A stretch of 15,999 nucleotides of DNA from Pseudomonadota bacterium (GTDB taxonomy: Bacteria > Desulfobacterota > Desulfobacteria > Desulfobacterales > Desulfobacteraceae). The stretch's first letter is position 1; each line of letters begins with the position of its first letter. A program made the position numbers and the translations under genes. The DNA lies in contig JAHIVS010000032.1 in assembly GCA_018816605.1 (NCBI GenBank), positions 1 through 15,999 on the forward strand. The letters run 5' to 3'. The notes under the pieces were generated by a model. That model did not search any database. It saw only the letters and a list, made by a program, of their open reading frames with translations, and was not told the DNA's origin. Positions 1 through 7,950 of the stretch are shown here, in pieces.

Positions 1-2
1 AA

Positions 3-947
3 AAAGAAAAGCAGCCCGATCCAAAGGAAATTGATGTCATAATCGGTCAGTACCTGGCGTATAAAGGCAATCGCTCCCGGGTGGAGCTTGCCTTTTTCGG
101 CGGTAATTTTTTAGGCCTTCCGGACCCGGATATTGTCAGGCTTCTGGAAAGGGTTCGCCCCTATATTGAGAACGGGACCCTCCATGGTATAAGGTGTTCC
201 ACACGGCCGGACACCATTACCGAGCACATCCTTGATCTCATTGCGCCCTATGGGGTCAGCCTGGTTGAGCTGGGGGTTCAGTCCATGACCGATTCCGTAT
301 TGAGACAGGCCCATCGGGGCCATGCCAGTTTTCATACCCGTAAGGCCATTGCCCTGTTAAAGGCACGGAAGATAGCGGTGGGAGTCCAGGTAATGGCAGG
401 GCTTCCCGGGGATACGGAATCCCAGCTGATGGAAAGCACCCGGCAGATTGCCGCCCTTGGGCCGGATGTGGCCAGGATTTATCCGCTGATGGTTCTGGAA
501 GGCAGCCCTTTGGCCCAATGGTATCGGCAAGGCCGTTATACGCCTTTGGCCCTGGACCAGGCGGTCCTGCTGGTGAAAAAAATGTACACGATATTGGATC
601 AGGCCCGTGTGAGGGTCATTCGGATGGGTCTTCAGGCATCGGAAATGATGGAGGATAGAGACCAGGTCTTGGCAGGGCCCTGGCATCCGGCTTTTGGCCA
701 TCTGGTCTTGTCTGAGCTGCTCTATGATCAGGTGTGCCAAAAGCTGTGCGCATTTCAAGCCACATCCGGGACAAGCAAGATACTGATCAGGGTTCATCCC
801 CGGTTTGAGTCCCGCCTCAGGGGGGATAAAAATCACACCCTGGCCAGACTGGAGAAAGACCATCCCGGGATATGTTTTACCATTGGGCGGGATGATACCC
901 TTTTGCCGGCAGAGGTGAGCATAAGCCAGGGCCCTGTCGGGGGATGA
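3..947 (+). CDS. Elp3-like radical SAM protein, N-terminus cut by window edge
   Basis: The reading frame is open from base 3, so the gene begins upstream of the window; the GTG at 81 is internal. About 314 residues are visible. The stretch AFFGGNFLGLP is the GG motif that follows the CxxxCxxC cluster motif in radical SAM enzymes; the cluster cysteines must lie in the missing part. Further hallmarks of the Elp3/COG1243 family follow: STRPDTIT, VELGVQSM, GLPGDT, RIYPLMVLEGSPLAQWY and the VIRMGLQAS region, then a C-terminal extension of the Radical_SAM_C type. No acetyltransferase domain is present, so this is the stand-alone bacterial form, whose substrate is not established. It probably uses S-adenosylmethionine and a 4Fe-4S cluster in the cytoplasm. 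Only 12 bases separate its stop from the stop of the facing PBP gene, and I see no terminator between them. Family assignment is firm, exact role unknown. Confidence 0.85.
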   Translation, partial: KEKQPDPKEIDVIIGQYLAYKGNRSRVELAFFGGNFLGLPDPDIVRLLERVRPYIENGTLHGIRCSTRPDTITEHILDLIAPYGVSLVELGVQSMTDSVLRQAHRGHASFHTRKAIALLKARKIAVGVQVMAGLPGDTESQLMESTRQIAALGPDVARIYPLMVLEGSPLAQWYRQGRYTPLALDQAVLLVKKMYTILDQARVRVIRMGLQASEMMEDRDQVLAGPWHPAFGHLVLSELLYDQVCQKLCAFQATSGTSKILIRVHPRFESRLRGDKNHTLARLEKDHPGICFTIGRDDTLLPAEVSISQGPVGG

Positions 948-959
948 TCGGTCGGGAGC

Positions 960-3365
960 CTACATGCCTTGTTTGAACAGATCTTCGGACCCGGATATCG
1001 CGTTGGGTTTGGGGGTGTAGGCCGTGGGAATCGTCCCTTCCTTGAAGCATTCAAAAAGGGTTTCCTTGGACTCTTCAATGGGCAATAGTCCGGTTTTGGC
1101 ATCTATTTTGGCAAAGACGATGCCTTCGGGAACATTAAAGCTGCGGGCCGGCTTGCCCTCCAGCGCGTTTTGCATATAGTCCAGCCAAATGGGACTGGCT
1201 GTCCGCGAGCCGGTTTCTCCCTTGCCAAGGGACCCTTCCTGGTCCAGGCCCACCCAGACCCCTGTGGTGTCCCGGGGCGTATACCCGAGAAACCAGGCGT
1301 CATACAAATTGTTGGTGGTGCCGGTTTTTCCGGCCACAGGCCGTTTCAGGGCCTTTACCCGTTGTCCGGTTCCAGATTGTACCACGCTTTCCATGAGACT
1401 GGTCATGATATAGGCCGTGCCCATATCAATGACTTTTGTCCGGACGAGTTTGGAAGATTCCAGCAGTGTTCCGTTCCGATCATATATTTTGGTGATGAAT
1501 ACCGGTTCAATCAAATATCCCAGGTTTGAAAAAACAGAGTAGGCATTGACAAGTTCAAGGAGGGATACGCCTGAGGAGCCTAAAGCAATGGACAAATCGT
1601 GGCTGATCTCCGATGTGATCCCCAGTTTCCGGGCGTAATTGATCACATAATCGATACCGATATCCTGTAGAATTTTGATGGTGACCACATTCCTGGACTT
1701 GGCAAGGGCCTCCCTGAAAAGGGTGTCCCCGTAAAATTGTTCTTTATAGTTCCGGGGCTTCCACACAGAATCCCGTGCGCTATCTTCAAAAACAACCGGC
1801 GAATCAATGATGACGCTGGCAGCAGTGTATCCTTTGTCCAGGGCGGCGGCATAGATGATGGGTTTAAAAGCCGAGCCCGGCTGCCGCCGGGACTGGTATG
1901 CCCGGTTAAACTGGCTGTTTCTGTAATCCCGGCCGCCGATCATGGTTTTGACATGTCCGGTTTCCGCTTCAATGCTCAAGAGTGCAGATTGGGCAATGGG
2001 TTCCTGGTAAAGGGCGAATTCATATTCGTCGGTTTCCACTCCTTCGCCGACCAACCGGACAAGGATGATATCCCCCAGTTCAAAGACCTGGGACGGATTT
2101 TTAACAGCTGCTTCGTAATAGGCGACTTCGGGATCTGGTTTTCTTGCCCAGGTCATGGTTTTGAGGCGGATGAGGCCGTGAAAATTTCCAACCCTGACCC
2201 GGGTCACCTTGTTCTCATCATCCACTGAAAGGACAACCCCCTGGTAGATACTCTCCCTATCCAGGAGGTTGCCGTTGATCTGTTCTGCCACCCCTTGGGA
2301 AAAACTTTCCACCTGGAGAGCGGAAATATTTTTGACAGGCCCCCTGTACCCGGTCCGCTGGTCGAGCTCTATCAGCCCTTTTACCACAGCATTCTGGCCC
2401 ATTTTCTGCAATTCGATGTTCACCGCTGTGTGGATATTAAGCCCCTGGTTGTAAAGGGCATCCTCTCCATATTTTTTTTCCACATACCGGCGCACATGTT
2501 CGGTGTAGCAGGGAACCCGTTCAATGAACCAGTTTACCCTGGGTTTGATATCCAGCTTTGTGTCAATGGCTTCTGTGACCGAAAGATTGCTGATCATTCC
2601 CTCTTCTTTCATCCGGTTCAGGGTGTAGATCTGCCGCTGTTTCGCCCGGTCGGGAAACCTGAAGGGGGAATACCGGCTCGGGGCCTGGGGAAGTCCTGCC
2701 ATCATGGCGCATTCCGCAAGGCTTAACTCCTTGGCATGCTTGCCGAAATAATTTTCAGCGGCAGCCTCAACGCCATAGGCCCCGTGTCCCAGGTAGATTT
2801 GATTCAGGTACAGATAAAGGATTTCATCCTTGGTAAACCTTTTTTCAATCTGGTAGGCCAGCAGGGCTTCTTTGATTTTTCGTTTATAGGTCCTTTCCGG
2901 TGTCAGCAAGAAGGACTTGGTCACCTGCTGGGTGATGGTGCTGCCGCCCTGAACCACCTCCCCGGCCCGGAAATTTTTAATAAAAGCCCGGAGAATGGAC
3001 TGGAGGTCAATTCCCGGGTGTGTTCGGAACCGGGAGTCTTCTGCCGCAACAAAGGCATTGATAAGATTCGGGGGCATATCGGAAAGGGGGATGACAATAC
3101 GTCTTTCCTTGTAGAACTCCCCGATTTTGCGGCCGTCATCGGAAAAAACGCTGGTAACCGTGGCCGGGCGGTAATCATCCAGGCTGGAAATCTGGGGCAG
3201 ATCCTGTTTGATGTAAAAAAAGAGCCCTAGGATTCCGCCACTCCCAAGGAAGAGGAGTATGATCAATCCGACAAGGCCCCATTTGAAAAGAGTGAGAATC
3301 AGGCGTCTTTCTTTTTTTCGTTCTCTGTTTTTCAGGATTTCGGATTTTGTTTTTTGATTTGTCAT
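960..3365 (-). CDS. mrcA: Penicillin-binding protein 1A, bifunctional transglycosylase/transpeptidase
   Basis: Class A PBP of 801 residues, a normal length, that polymerises and cross-links peptidoglycan on the outer face of the inner membrane. The order is as expected: a short basic cytoplasmic tail, one membrane anchor at about 24-52, a glycosyltransferase domain at about 75-250 (catalytic Glu109 in AAEDSRF, then GGSTITQQ and the LYLNQIYLG segment), an OB-like linker at about 320-440, and the transpeptidase domain. The three transpeptidase motifs are intact: S498-x-x-K501 in PGSAFKP, S557-R-N559, and K680-T-G682. The ATG at 3365 fits: it precedes the anchor directly and a good promoter lies 42-70 bases upstream, although the ribosome site is weak. 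The gene is monocistronic and convergent with the radical SAM gene. The symbol could equally be given as ponA. Confidence 0.95.
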   Translation of the reverse strand: MTNQKTKSEILKNRERKKERRLILTLFKWGLVGLIILLFLGSGGILGLFFYIKQDLPQISSLDDYRPATVTSVFSDDGRKIGEFYKERRIVIPLSDMPPNLINAFVAAEDSRFRTHPGIDLQSILRAFIKNFRAGEVVQGGSTITQQVTKSFLLTPERTYKRKIKEALLAYQIEKRFTKDEILYLYLNQIYLGHGAYGVEAAAENYFGKHAKELSLAECAMMAGLPQAPSRYSPFRFPDRAKQRQIYTLNRMKEEGMISNLSVTEAIDTKLDIKPRVNWFIERVPCYTEHVRRYVEKKYGEDALYNQGLNIHTAVNIELQKMGQNAVVKGLIELDQRTGYRGPVKNISALQVESFSQGVAEQINGNLLDRESIYQGVVLSVDDENKVTRVRVGNFHGLIRLKTMTWARKPDPEVAYYEAAVKNPSQVFELGDIILVRLVGEGVETDEYEFALYQEPIAQSALLSIEAETGHVKTMIGGRDYRNSQFNRAYQSRRQPGSAFKPIIYAAALDKGYTAASVIIDSPVVFEDSARDSVWKPRNYKEQFYGDTLFREALAKSRNVVTIKILQDIGIDYVINYARKLGITSEISHDLSIALGSSGVSLLELVNAYSVFSNLGYLIEPVFITKIYDRNGTLLESSKLVRTKVIDMGTAYIMTSLMESVVQSGTGQRVKALKRPVAGKTGTTNNLYDAWFLGYTPRDTTGVWVGLDQEGSLGKGETGSRTASPIWLDYMQNALEGKPARSFNVPEGIVFAKIDAKTGLLPIEESKETLFECFKEGTIPTAYTPKPNAISGSEDLFKQGM

Positions 3366-3406
3366 AACAACCTGGAATTTAATTTAGAATTGATGATTCG
3401 TATTGG

Positions 3407-3435
3407 TTATTACCAGATTCCTTTTACAATGGCAA
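3407..3435 (-). promoter_or_regulatory. Sigma-70-type promoter for the PBP1A gene
   Basis: On the minus strand, TTGCCA (5 of 6 consensus, 3430-3435) is followed after exactly 17 bases by TAATAA (4 of 6, 3407-3412), which places the transcription start about 35 bases before the PBP ATG. It was found by eye only and there is no experimental support. Confidence 0.5.
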
Positions 3436-3440
3436 TAAGA

Positions 3441-3517
3441 ATGGGAGCAGGCACCCGGAAGACTTGGGGATCTTCCGGTCTGTAAAAAAAGAATACGGGC
3501 AGCCATAATCTCCCGTA
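3441..3517. other. Nested inverted repeats between PBP1A and hisI (candidate structured RNA or terminator)
   Basis: Three pairings can be seen. CCGGAAGA (3455-3462) and TCTTCCGG (3471-3478) form a perfect 8-bp stem with an 8-base loop. ATGGGAG (3441-3447) can pair with CTCCCGT (3510-3516, one G-U pair) and so enclose that hairpin. Alternatively TACGGG (3494-3499) pairs with CCCGTA (3512-3517), which competes for the same bases. Read on the minus strand, the last stem is followed by TTCTTTTTTT, resembling an intrinsic terminator, but no minus-strand gene upstream of it was found. On the plus strand it lies about 130 bases before hisI. I do not recognise a known riboswitch class here, and there is no run of His codons to suggest classical his attenuation. 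Confidence 0.4.
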
Positions 3518-3648
3518 ACCCCAGGCCAAAGGGCTTTAATTTACTTGGTATTGTCCGTTTTGCCCTGATATATAAATTGACTTTTTAAAGAAAAAAGGCT
3601 ATGAAAAAAGGTTTTAATGTTATGAATACAAAGGGATAATAAATCGTC

Positions 3649-4023
3649 ATGGTTGAACTTGATTTTAAAAAGGGCAAGGGGTTGATTCCGGCCATTGCCC
3701 AGGATTGCAACACCGGTGAAGTCCTGATGCTTGCCTATATGAACCAGGCGGCATTGGAGGAAACCCTGTCTTCGGGCAATGCCACCTATTACAGCCGTTC
3801 CCGGCAGAGCCTGTGGAAAAAAGGGGAAACATCGGGGCATGTCCAGCGTGTAAAAGAAATCCGGGTGGACTGTGACCATGATACCATTTTATTGAAGGTG
3901 GAGCAGGTGGGCGGTGCCGCCTGCCACGAAGGCTATAAAAGCTGCTTTTTCAAGCTTGTTGAAAACAATGAATTTAAAATTGTGGAAAAAAGGGTCTTTG
4001 ACCCCAAAAAGGTGTATAAATAA
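3649..4023 (+). CDS. hisI: Phosphoribosyl-AMP cyclohydrolase
   Basis: This is the third step of histidine biosynthesis: it opens the adenine ring of phosphoribosyl-AMP. The 124 residues match the single-domain cyclohydrolase, with no fused HisE pyrophosphohydrolase. The metal-site signature is clear: the D74-C-D-H-D78 cluster for Mg2+, with C75, C92 (in [11 protein letters not shown]) and C99 as the probable Zn ligands, spaced as in the characterised archaeal enzyme. The LAYMN segment and the [18 protein letters not shown] block are also typical. The start ATG at 3649 is preceded by AAAGGG about 12 bases away, slightly far. Its TAA shares one base with the hisG ATG (TAATG), which indicates translational coupling. 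It is the first gene of the operon. Confidence 0.96.
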   Translation: MVELDFKKGKGLIPAIAQDCNTGEVLMLAYMNQAALEETLSSGNATYYSRSRQSLWKKGETSGHVQRVKEIRVDCDHDTILLKVEQVGGAACHEGYKSCFFKLVENNEFKIVEKRVFDPKKVYK

Positions 4024-4898
4024 TGGACAAAATAATTAAACTCGGTATCCCAAAGGGGAGTCTCCAGAATGCGACCATTGACCTGTTCAGGCGTTCGGGA
4101 TGGAAGATCAATGTGGAAGGCAGAAGCTATTTTCCGGATATTAACGATGAAACCATTGAATGTGCCCTCTGCCGTGCCCAGGAAATGTCCATCAATGTTG
4201 AAACAGGCGTTATTGATGCGGGGTTAACCGGACTTGACTGGATTGCGGAACATGAATCCGATGTCCATGTGGTGGCAGACCTGATCTATTCAAAGGTCAG
4301 TGCCCGTCCGGCCCGCTGGGTGATTGCCGTGGCCAATGATTCTTCCATCAAAACCCTGGAGGATCTGGCAGGGAAAACCATTTCCACGGAATTGGTCCAG
4401 TTTACCCGCCGGTTTTTTGCGGAACGCAACATAGATGTAAACGTAAAATTTTCCTGGGGGGCCACCGAGGCCAAGATTGTATCCGGCCTTGCCGATGCCA
4501 TTGTTGAAATTACCGAGACCGAAAGCACCATCCGGGCCCATAACCTGCGGGTGATCCATGTGGTCATGGAAACCAACACCCAGCTTATTGCCAATAAATT
4601 ATCCTGGGAAGATCCCAAAAAAAGGGAAAAGATCGAACAGATTGCCCTGCTGCTCCAGGCAGCTCTGGTGGCCGACAAGCTGGTGGGGATAAAGATGAAT
4701 GTACCGGAAAGCAAAATTGCCAAAATCGTTTCTCTTTTGCCCAGCCTCAACGGCCCGACCATTGCCCCCTTGTACCAGTCGGACTGGTTTTCCGTGGAAA
4801 CCATCGTTGAGATAGGCATTGTCAGGGATTTGATTCCCAGGCTGCTCAAGGATGGAGCCGAAGGCATTATTGAATATTCCCTGAACAAGGTGCTGTAA
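4023..4898 (+). CDS. hisG: ATP phosphoribosyltransferase, long form
   Basis: This enzyme commits ATP and PRPP to histidine synthesis. At 291 residues it is the long (HisG_L) type, with the two-lobed catalytic part at 1-210 and a C-terminal ACT-like regulatory domain at about 215-291. The long form is normally a hexamer inhibited by histidine and needs no HisZ. Supporting segments are LGIPKGSLQ at the N-terminus, the GLTGLDWIAE region and METNTQLIANK before the regulatory domain. The PRPP loop, usually read as ETG(S/T)(S/T/L), is ETESTIRAH here (about 164-172), with Glu in place of the usual Gly. This may be a lineage variant. It overlaps hisI by one base and ends one base before the aminotransferase ATG. 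Confidence 0.95.
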   Translation: MDKIIKLGIPKGSLQNATIDLFRRSGWKINVEGRSYFPDINDETIECALCRAQEMSINVETGVIDAGLTGLDWIAEHESDVHVVADLIYSKVSARPARWVIAVANDSSIKTLEDLAGKTISTELVQFTRRFFAERNIDVNVKFSWGATEAKIVSGLADAIVEITETESTIRAHNLRVIHVVMETNTQLIANKLSWEDPKKREKIEQIALLLQAALVADKLVGIKMNVPESKIAKIVSLLPSLNGPTIAPLYQSDWFSVETIVEIGIVRDLIPRLLKDGAEGIIEYSLNKVL

Positions 4899-4899
4899 A

Positions 4900-6060
4900 A
4901 TGACGATTGCAAAGAGATGTGAACATATCACCCCCTTTATCGTGATGGATATTCTGGAAAAAATTCATAAAATGGAGGCCCGGGGAATTGATGTGGTGCA
5001 CATGGAAATCGGAGAACCTGATTTTAATGTGCCCGCCTGCGTGAACCAGGTGAGTATCGAGGCCTTTGCCCGGAATGAAACCTGTTACACCCACAGTCTG
5101 GGCGATATCCGCTTAAGGGATGCCATCAGCCGCTATCACAAGGACACCTACAACACCACGGTGGATCCCGGGCAGATTCTTGTGACCTCGGGAACATCTC
5201 CTGCAATGCTTTTGCTTTTTTCAGCCCTGGTGGATCCAGGGGATGAGATCATTATCTCGGATCCCCACTATGCCTGTTATGCCAATTTTATCAATTATGT
5301 CCAAGGGGTTCCTGTACCGGTAAAGGTGTTTGAAGATGAAGGATTTGTCTATACCCCCGAAGCCATCAAGAAGAAGATTACCCCAAAGACAAAGGCTATT
5401 TTTATCAATTCCCCGTCCAACCCCACGGGAACAGTTATCCCCAAGGACCGGATGAAGGAGATCGTAGAAGTGGCAAGTGCCCATGGCCTGTATATTATTT
5501 CCGATGAGATCTACCATGGTCTGGTATACGAGGGCCAGGAACATTCCATCCTGGAATTTACCGACAAGGCCTTTGTCCTTAACGGGTTTTCAAAGCTTTT
5601 TGCCATGACCGGCCTGCGCCTGGGGTATCTGATTGCCCCCCCTAAATTTGTCAGGGCATTGCAGGTGCTGCAACAGAATTTTTTCATCTGTGCCAATTCC
5701 GTGGTCCAGCTGGCGGGTGCTGCGGCCCTGACAGGCGCCGGAAAAGAAACCGATCAGATGCGGCAAATTTACAATACCCGCAGAAAATATGTAATCAAGC
5801 GCTTAAAGGCCATGGGGCTGGGAATAAAAGTGGAGCCCACCGGTGCCTTTTATGTGTTTGCCAATGCCAAACATATTTCAAATGATTCCTATTCCCTTGC
5901 CTTTGATATCCTGGACAAAGCCCATATCGGGGTGACGCCGGGCATTGATTTTGGCGCCAACGGGGAGGGGTACTTGCGATTTTCCTATGCCAATTCCATG
6001 GAAAAGCTGACCATCGGGATGGACCGTATGGAAACCTATTTAAAAGAATACGCGGGTTGA
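4900..6060 (+). CDS. Class I/II pyridoxal-phosphate aminotransferase (aspartate aminotransferase-like)
   Basis: Fold type I PLP enzyme of 386 residues. Visible active-site residues are N174 in SPSNPTG, D202 and Y205 in SDEIYHG, the PLP-binding K232 in GFSKLFAMTGLRLGY, and R360 in GYLRFSYANS, which should bind the substrate carboxylate. The N-terminal IGEPDFNVP segment and TSGTSPAM are typical of the aspartate/aromatic aminotransferase group. Its place directly after hisG (1-base gap) makes a histidinol-phosphate aminotransferase role (HisC) thinkable, but the sequence looks more like the AspC/PatA-type subgroup than HisC, so the substrate is left open. The stop overlaps the region of the engB start, consistent with coupled translation in one operon. 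Confidence 0.9.
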   Translation: MTIAKRCEHITPFIVMDILEKIHKMEARGIDVVHMEIGEPDFNVPACVNQVSIEAFARNETCYTHSLGDIRLRDAISRYHKDTYNTTVDPGQILVTSGTSPAMLLLFSALVDPGDEIIISDPHYACYANFINYVQGVPVPVKVFEDEGFVYTPEAIKKKITPKTKAIFINSPSNPTGTVIPKDRMKEIVEVASAHGLYIISDEIYHGLVYEGQEHSILEFTDKAFVLNGFSKLFAMTGLRLGYLIAPPKFVRALQVLQQNFFICANSVVQLAGAAALTGAGKETDQMRQIYNTRRKYVIKRLKAMGLGIKVEPTGAFYVFANAKHISNDSYSLAFDILDKAHIGVTPGIDFGANGEGYLRFSYANSMEKLTIGMDRMETYLKEYAG

Positions 6061-6068
6061 AAATATCC

Positions 6069-6662
6069 ATGAAAATAAAAGAGGTTGCATTTGTAAAAAG
6101 TGCGGTTAAGCCGGACCAGTATCCGGAATATGATTTTCCGGAAATCTGTTTTGCCGGTCGTTCCAATGTGGGGAAATCCTCTTTGATCAATACCTTGATC
6201 CAGCGGAAAGACATGGTCAAGACCAGTTCCAAGCCCGGGTGCACCCAATTGATCAATTTTTTTCTGGTCAACGGGGATGTGTCTTTTGTGGATCTGCCCG
6301 GTTACGGGTATGCCAAGGTGTCCAAAGTGCTCAGGGCACAGTGGCAGCCCATGGTGGAACTGTATCTTTCCCGCAGGACGAGTCTTTTGGGCCTGGTTCT
6401 GCTCATCGATATCCGGCGTGATCCGGGAAAAGAGGAGTCGGATCTGGTCAAATGGCTGGAATCCCATGGAATGCCCTATCTGCTCGTATTGACCAAATCG
6501 GACAAATTGTCCAAAACACAGCAGGCCAAACGGCTTTCCGCCATAAGTTCCCAAATGAACCGGGACCCGGGGGGCATTGTTCTTTTTTCAACCAAAACCC
6601 GCCAGGGAAGAGAGACGGTCCTGGATGAAATCAATCGTCTGATCGGCAGGCACCATGAATAA
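6069..6662 (+). CDS. engB: Ribosome biogenesis GTPase EngB (YihA/YsxC)
   Basis: A small TRAFAC-class GTPase needed for large ribosomal subunit assembly. All G motifs are present: G1 GRSNVGKSS (30-38), the switch region with SSKPGCTQ, G3 DLPGYGYAKV (75-84), G4 TKSD (142-145) and G5 around FSTKT. The length of 197 residues fits the family. I prefer the ATG at 6069. An in-frame TTG at 6057, overlapping the preceding stop, would add four residues (MKIS) but has no better ribosome site. The gene lies 8 bases after the aminotransferase stop and its end overlaps or abuts era, so two ribosome-assembly GTPases sit side by side. Confidence 0.95.
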   Translation: MKIKEVAFVKSAVKPDQYPEYDFPEICFAGRSNVGKSSLINTLIQRKDMVKTSSKPGCTQLINFFLVNGDVSFVDLPGYGYAKVSKVLRAQWQPMVELYLSRRTSLLGLVLLIDIRRDPGKEESDLVKWLESHGMPYLLVLTKSDKLSKTQQAKRLSAISSQMNRDPGGIVLFSTKTRQGRETVLDEINRLIGRHHE

Positions 6663-6667
6663 AGGTG
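6661..6667 (+). promoter_or_regulatory. Ribosome binding site choosing the era start
   Basis: AAAGGTG lies 5 bases before the ATG at 6673. It favours this start over the ATG at 6655, which would make the protein six residues longer and overlap engB by eight bases. Confidence 0.5.
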
Positions 6668-6672
6668 ATTTT

Positions 6673-7557
6673 ATGAAGGAAGAATTCCGTTCCGGGTTTG
6701 TCGGTATTATCGGGGCTCCCAATGCCGGGAAATCCACCCTGCTCAACCAGTTGCTGGGGCAAAAAATTTCCATTACCTCCAAAAAACCCCAGACCACCCG
6801 GGACCGGATTCTGGGTATTGTGAACAGCCCCAAATCCCAGATTGTGTTTATGGACACCCCGGGCATCCACAAAAGTACCACCCTGCTGAACAAGCGGATC
6901 GTGGACCAGGCCATGCTGGCCATGGCCGATGTGGATGTGGTATTGTTCCTGGTGGATGCGTCCGCAAGAAATTTTTCAGCAGAAAAACTGATCATTTCCC
7001 AATTAAACAAGACGGGCAAACCCGTTATCCTGGGGTTGAATAAAATTGACATTGCCAAAAAGGCCCAGCTTTTTTCCCTGGTGGAGGAATTTAAGCAGTT
7101 GTTTGAGTTTCGGGCCGTCATCCCCATCTCGGCCAAAAACAATATCCAGGTGGACCAGCTGCTGTCAGAAGTGGAATCGTCCCTGGAGGTGGGTCCCATG
7201 CTGTATCCCGAAGAAACCTTTACTGATGTGTCTGAAAAATTCATGGTCAAGGAGATCATACGGGAAAAGGTCTTCCGCCTGACCGGCATGGAGATACCCT
7301 ATTCCTCTGCCGTCACTGTGGATGCCTTTGATGTGGAAAAAAAACTCATTGTCATCCATGCCAGCATCCATGTGGTAAGGGATTCCCAAAAGGGCATCAT
7401 CATCGGGAAAAAAGGGGCCATGCTCACCCAGATCGGCACCTTGGCCAGAATTGATATTGAAAAGATGACAGGCGCCAAGGTGCTGCTCAAGCTGTTTGTC
7501 AAAGTGACAAAGGACTGGATCAGCAATGCAAAGGCCTTGAACGAGTTCGGGTACTAG
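6673..7557 (+). CDS. era: GTPase Era, 16S rRNA-binding ribosome assembly factor
   Basis: Era binds the 3' end of 16S rRNA and acts in small-subunit maturation. The N-terminal GTPase domain shows G1 GAPNAGKS (14-21), the effector TTRDRILGIV, G3 DTPG (61-64), G4 NKID (123-126) and G5 SAK (153-155). The C-terminal KH domain carries IIGKKG (about 243-248). The start is ambiguous. The ATG at 6655 lies inside engB, while the ATG at 6673 has a good AAAGGTG ribosome site 5 bases upstream and gives a 294-residue protein beginning close to the P-loop strand, as in other Era proteins; I chose the latter. It is followed after 6 bases by the HNH gene. Confidence 0.96.
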   Translation: MKEEFRSGFVGIIGAPNAGKSTLLNQLLGQKISITSKKPQTTRDRILGIVNSPKSQIVFMDTPGIHKSTTLLNKRIVDQAMLAMADVDVVLFLVDASARNFSAEKLIISQLNKTGKPVILGLNKIDIAKKAQLFSLVEEFKQLFEFRAVIPISAKNNIQVDQLLSEVESSLEVGPMLYPEETFTDVSEKFMVKEIIREKVFRLTGMEIPYSSAVTVDAFDVEKKLIVIHASIHVVRDSQKGIIIGKKGAMLTQIGTLARIDIEKMTGAKVLLKLFVKVTKDWISNAKALNEFGY

Positions 7558-7563
7558 AGATCC

Positions 7564-7857
7564 ATGTATCCCTATCCTGACTTTGCAGACGGGTCTGTTT
7601 TCAAAAAAGAGAGGGCACGTGCCAGAACCATACGGGCAAGCCAGTGGTGGAAGCGGAAAAAGGACAGGGGTATCTGTTATTATTGTAAAGGGCATTTTCC
7701 TCCTGCCCAGTTGACCATGGATCATATTATTCCGGTCGGCCGGGGGGGGAAGTCTGAAAAATTTAACCTGGTTCCCTGCTGCAAAAACTGCAACACCCAG
7801 AAAAGCCATCTGCTGCCCTGTGAATGGGAGGCCTATATGGAAACCCTAAGGAAATAA
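7564..7857 (+). CDS. Small HNH endonuclease-domain protein
   Basis: A 97-residue single-domain protein. It has the HNH (beta-beta-alpha metal) fold signature: a zinc-ribbon CYYC (C38, C41), the catalytic DH pair D53-H54 in TMDHIIPVGRGG, N68 in KFNLVPCC, and the closing C73-x-x-C76-N77. This pattern is that of the compact 5-methylcytosine-restriction-like HNH family (McrA/HNH_5 type). Proteins of this size are common in bacterial chromosomes; their cellular substrate is generally not known. The N-terminal 30 residues are basic and could contact DNA. It follows era by 6 bases and closes the operon just before a strong hairpin. No methyltransferase or other restriction partner is nearby, so a restriction role is unsupported. 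Confidence 0.88.
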   Translation: MYPYPDFADGSVFKKERARARTIRASQWWKRKKDRGICYYCKGHFPPAQLTMDHIIPVGRGGKSEKFNLVPCCKNCNTQKSHLLPCEWEAYMETLRK

Positions 7858-7882
7858 TGCAATAAAAGAAAGTCTGGGTCCC

Positions 7883-7936
7883 TGAATGCAAAGAGCGAAA
7901 AAAGCGTTTAACAGCCTTTTTCGCTCTTTGCATTCA
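7883..7936. terminator. Perfect 20-bp hairpin between convergent genes (bidirectional terminator)
   Basis: The arms 7883-7902 and 7917-7936 are exact reverse complements over 20 bases, with a 14-base loop. The inner ends of the arms are a run of A on one side and of T on the other, so both strands contain a T-run just after a G+C-rich inner part. It lies 26 bases after the HNH stop and 15 bases before the stop of the facing gene. That is the right place to end both transcripts. Confidence 0.75.
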
Positions 7937-7950
7937 ATGGGATGAACCGC

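Noticed and set aside
3601..3639. A 12-codon open frame (MKKGFNVMNTKG) just before hisI, as a leader peptide
   Set aside because: It contains no His codons, its ribosome site is too close to the ATG, and such short frames are frequent by chance.
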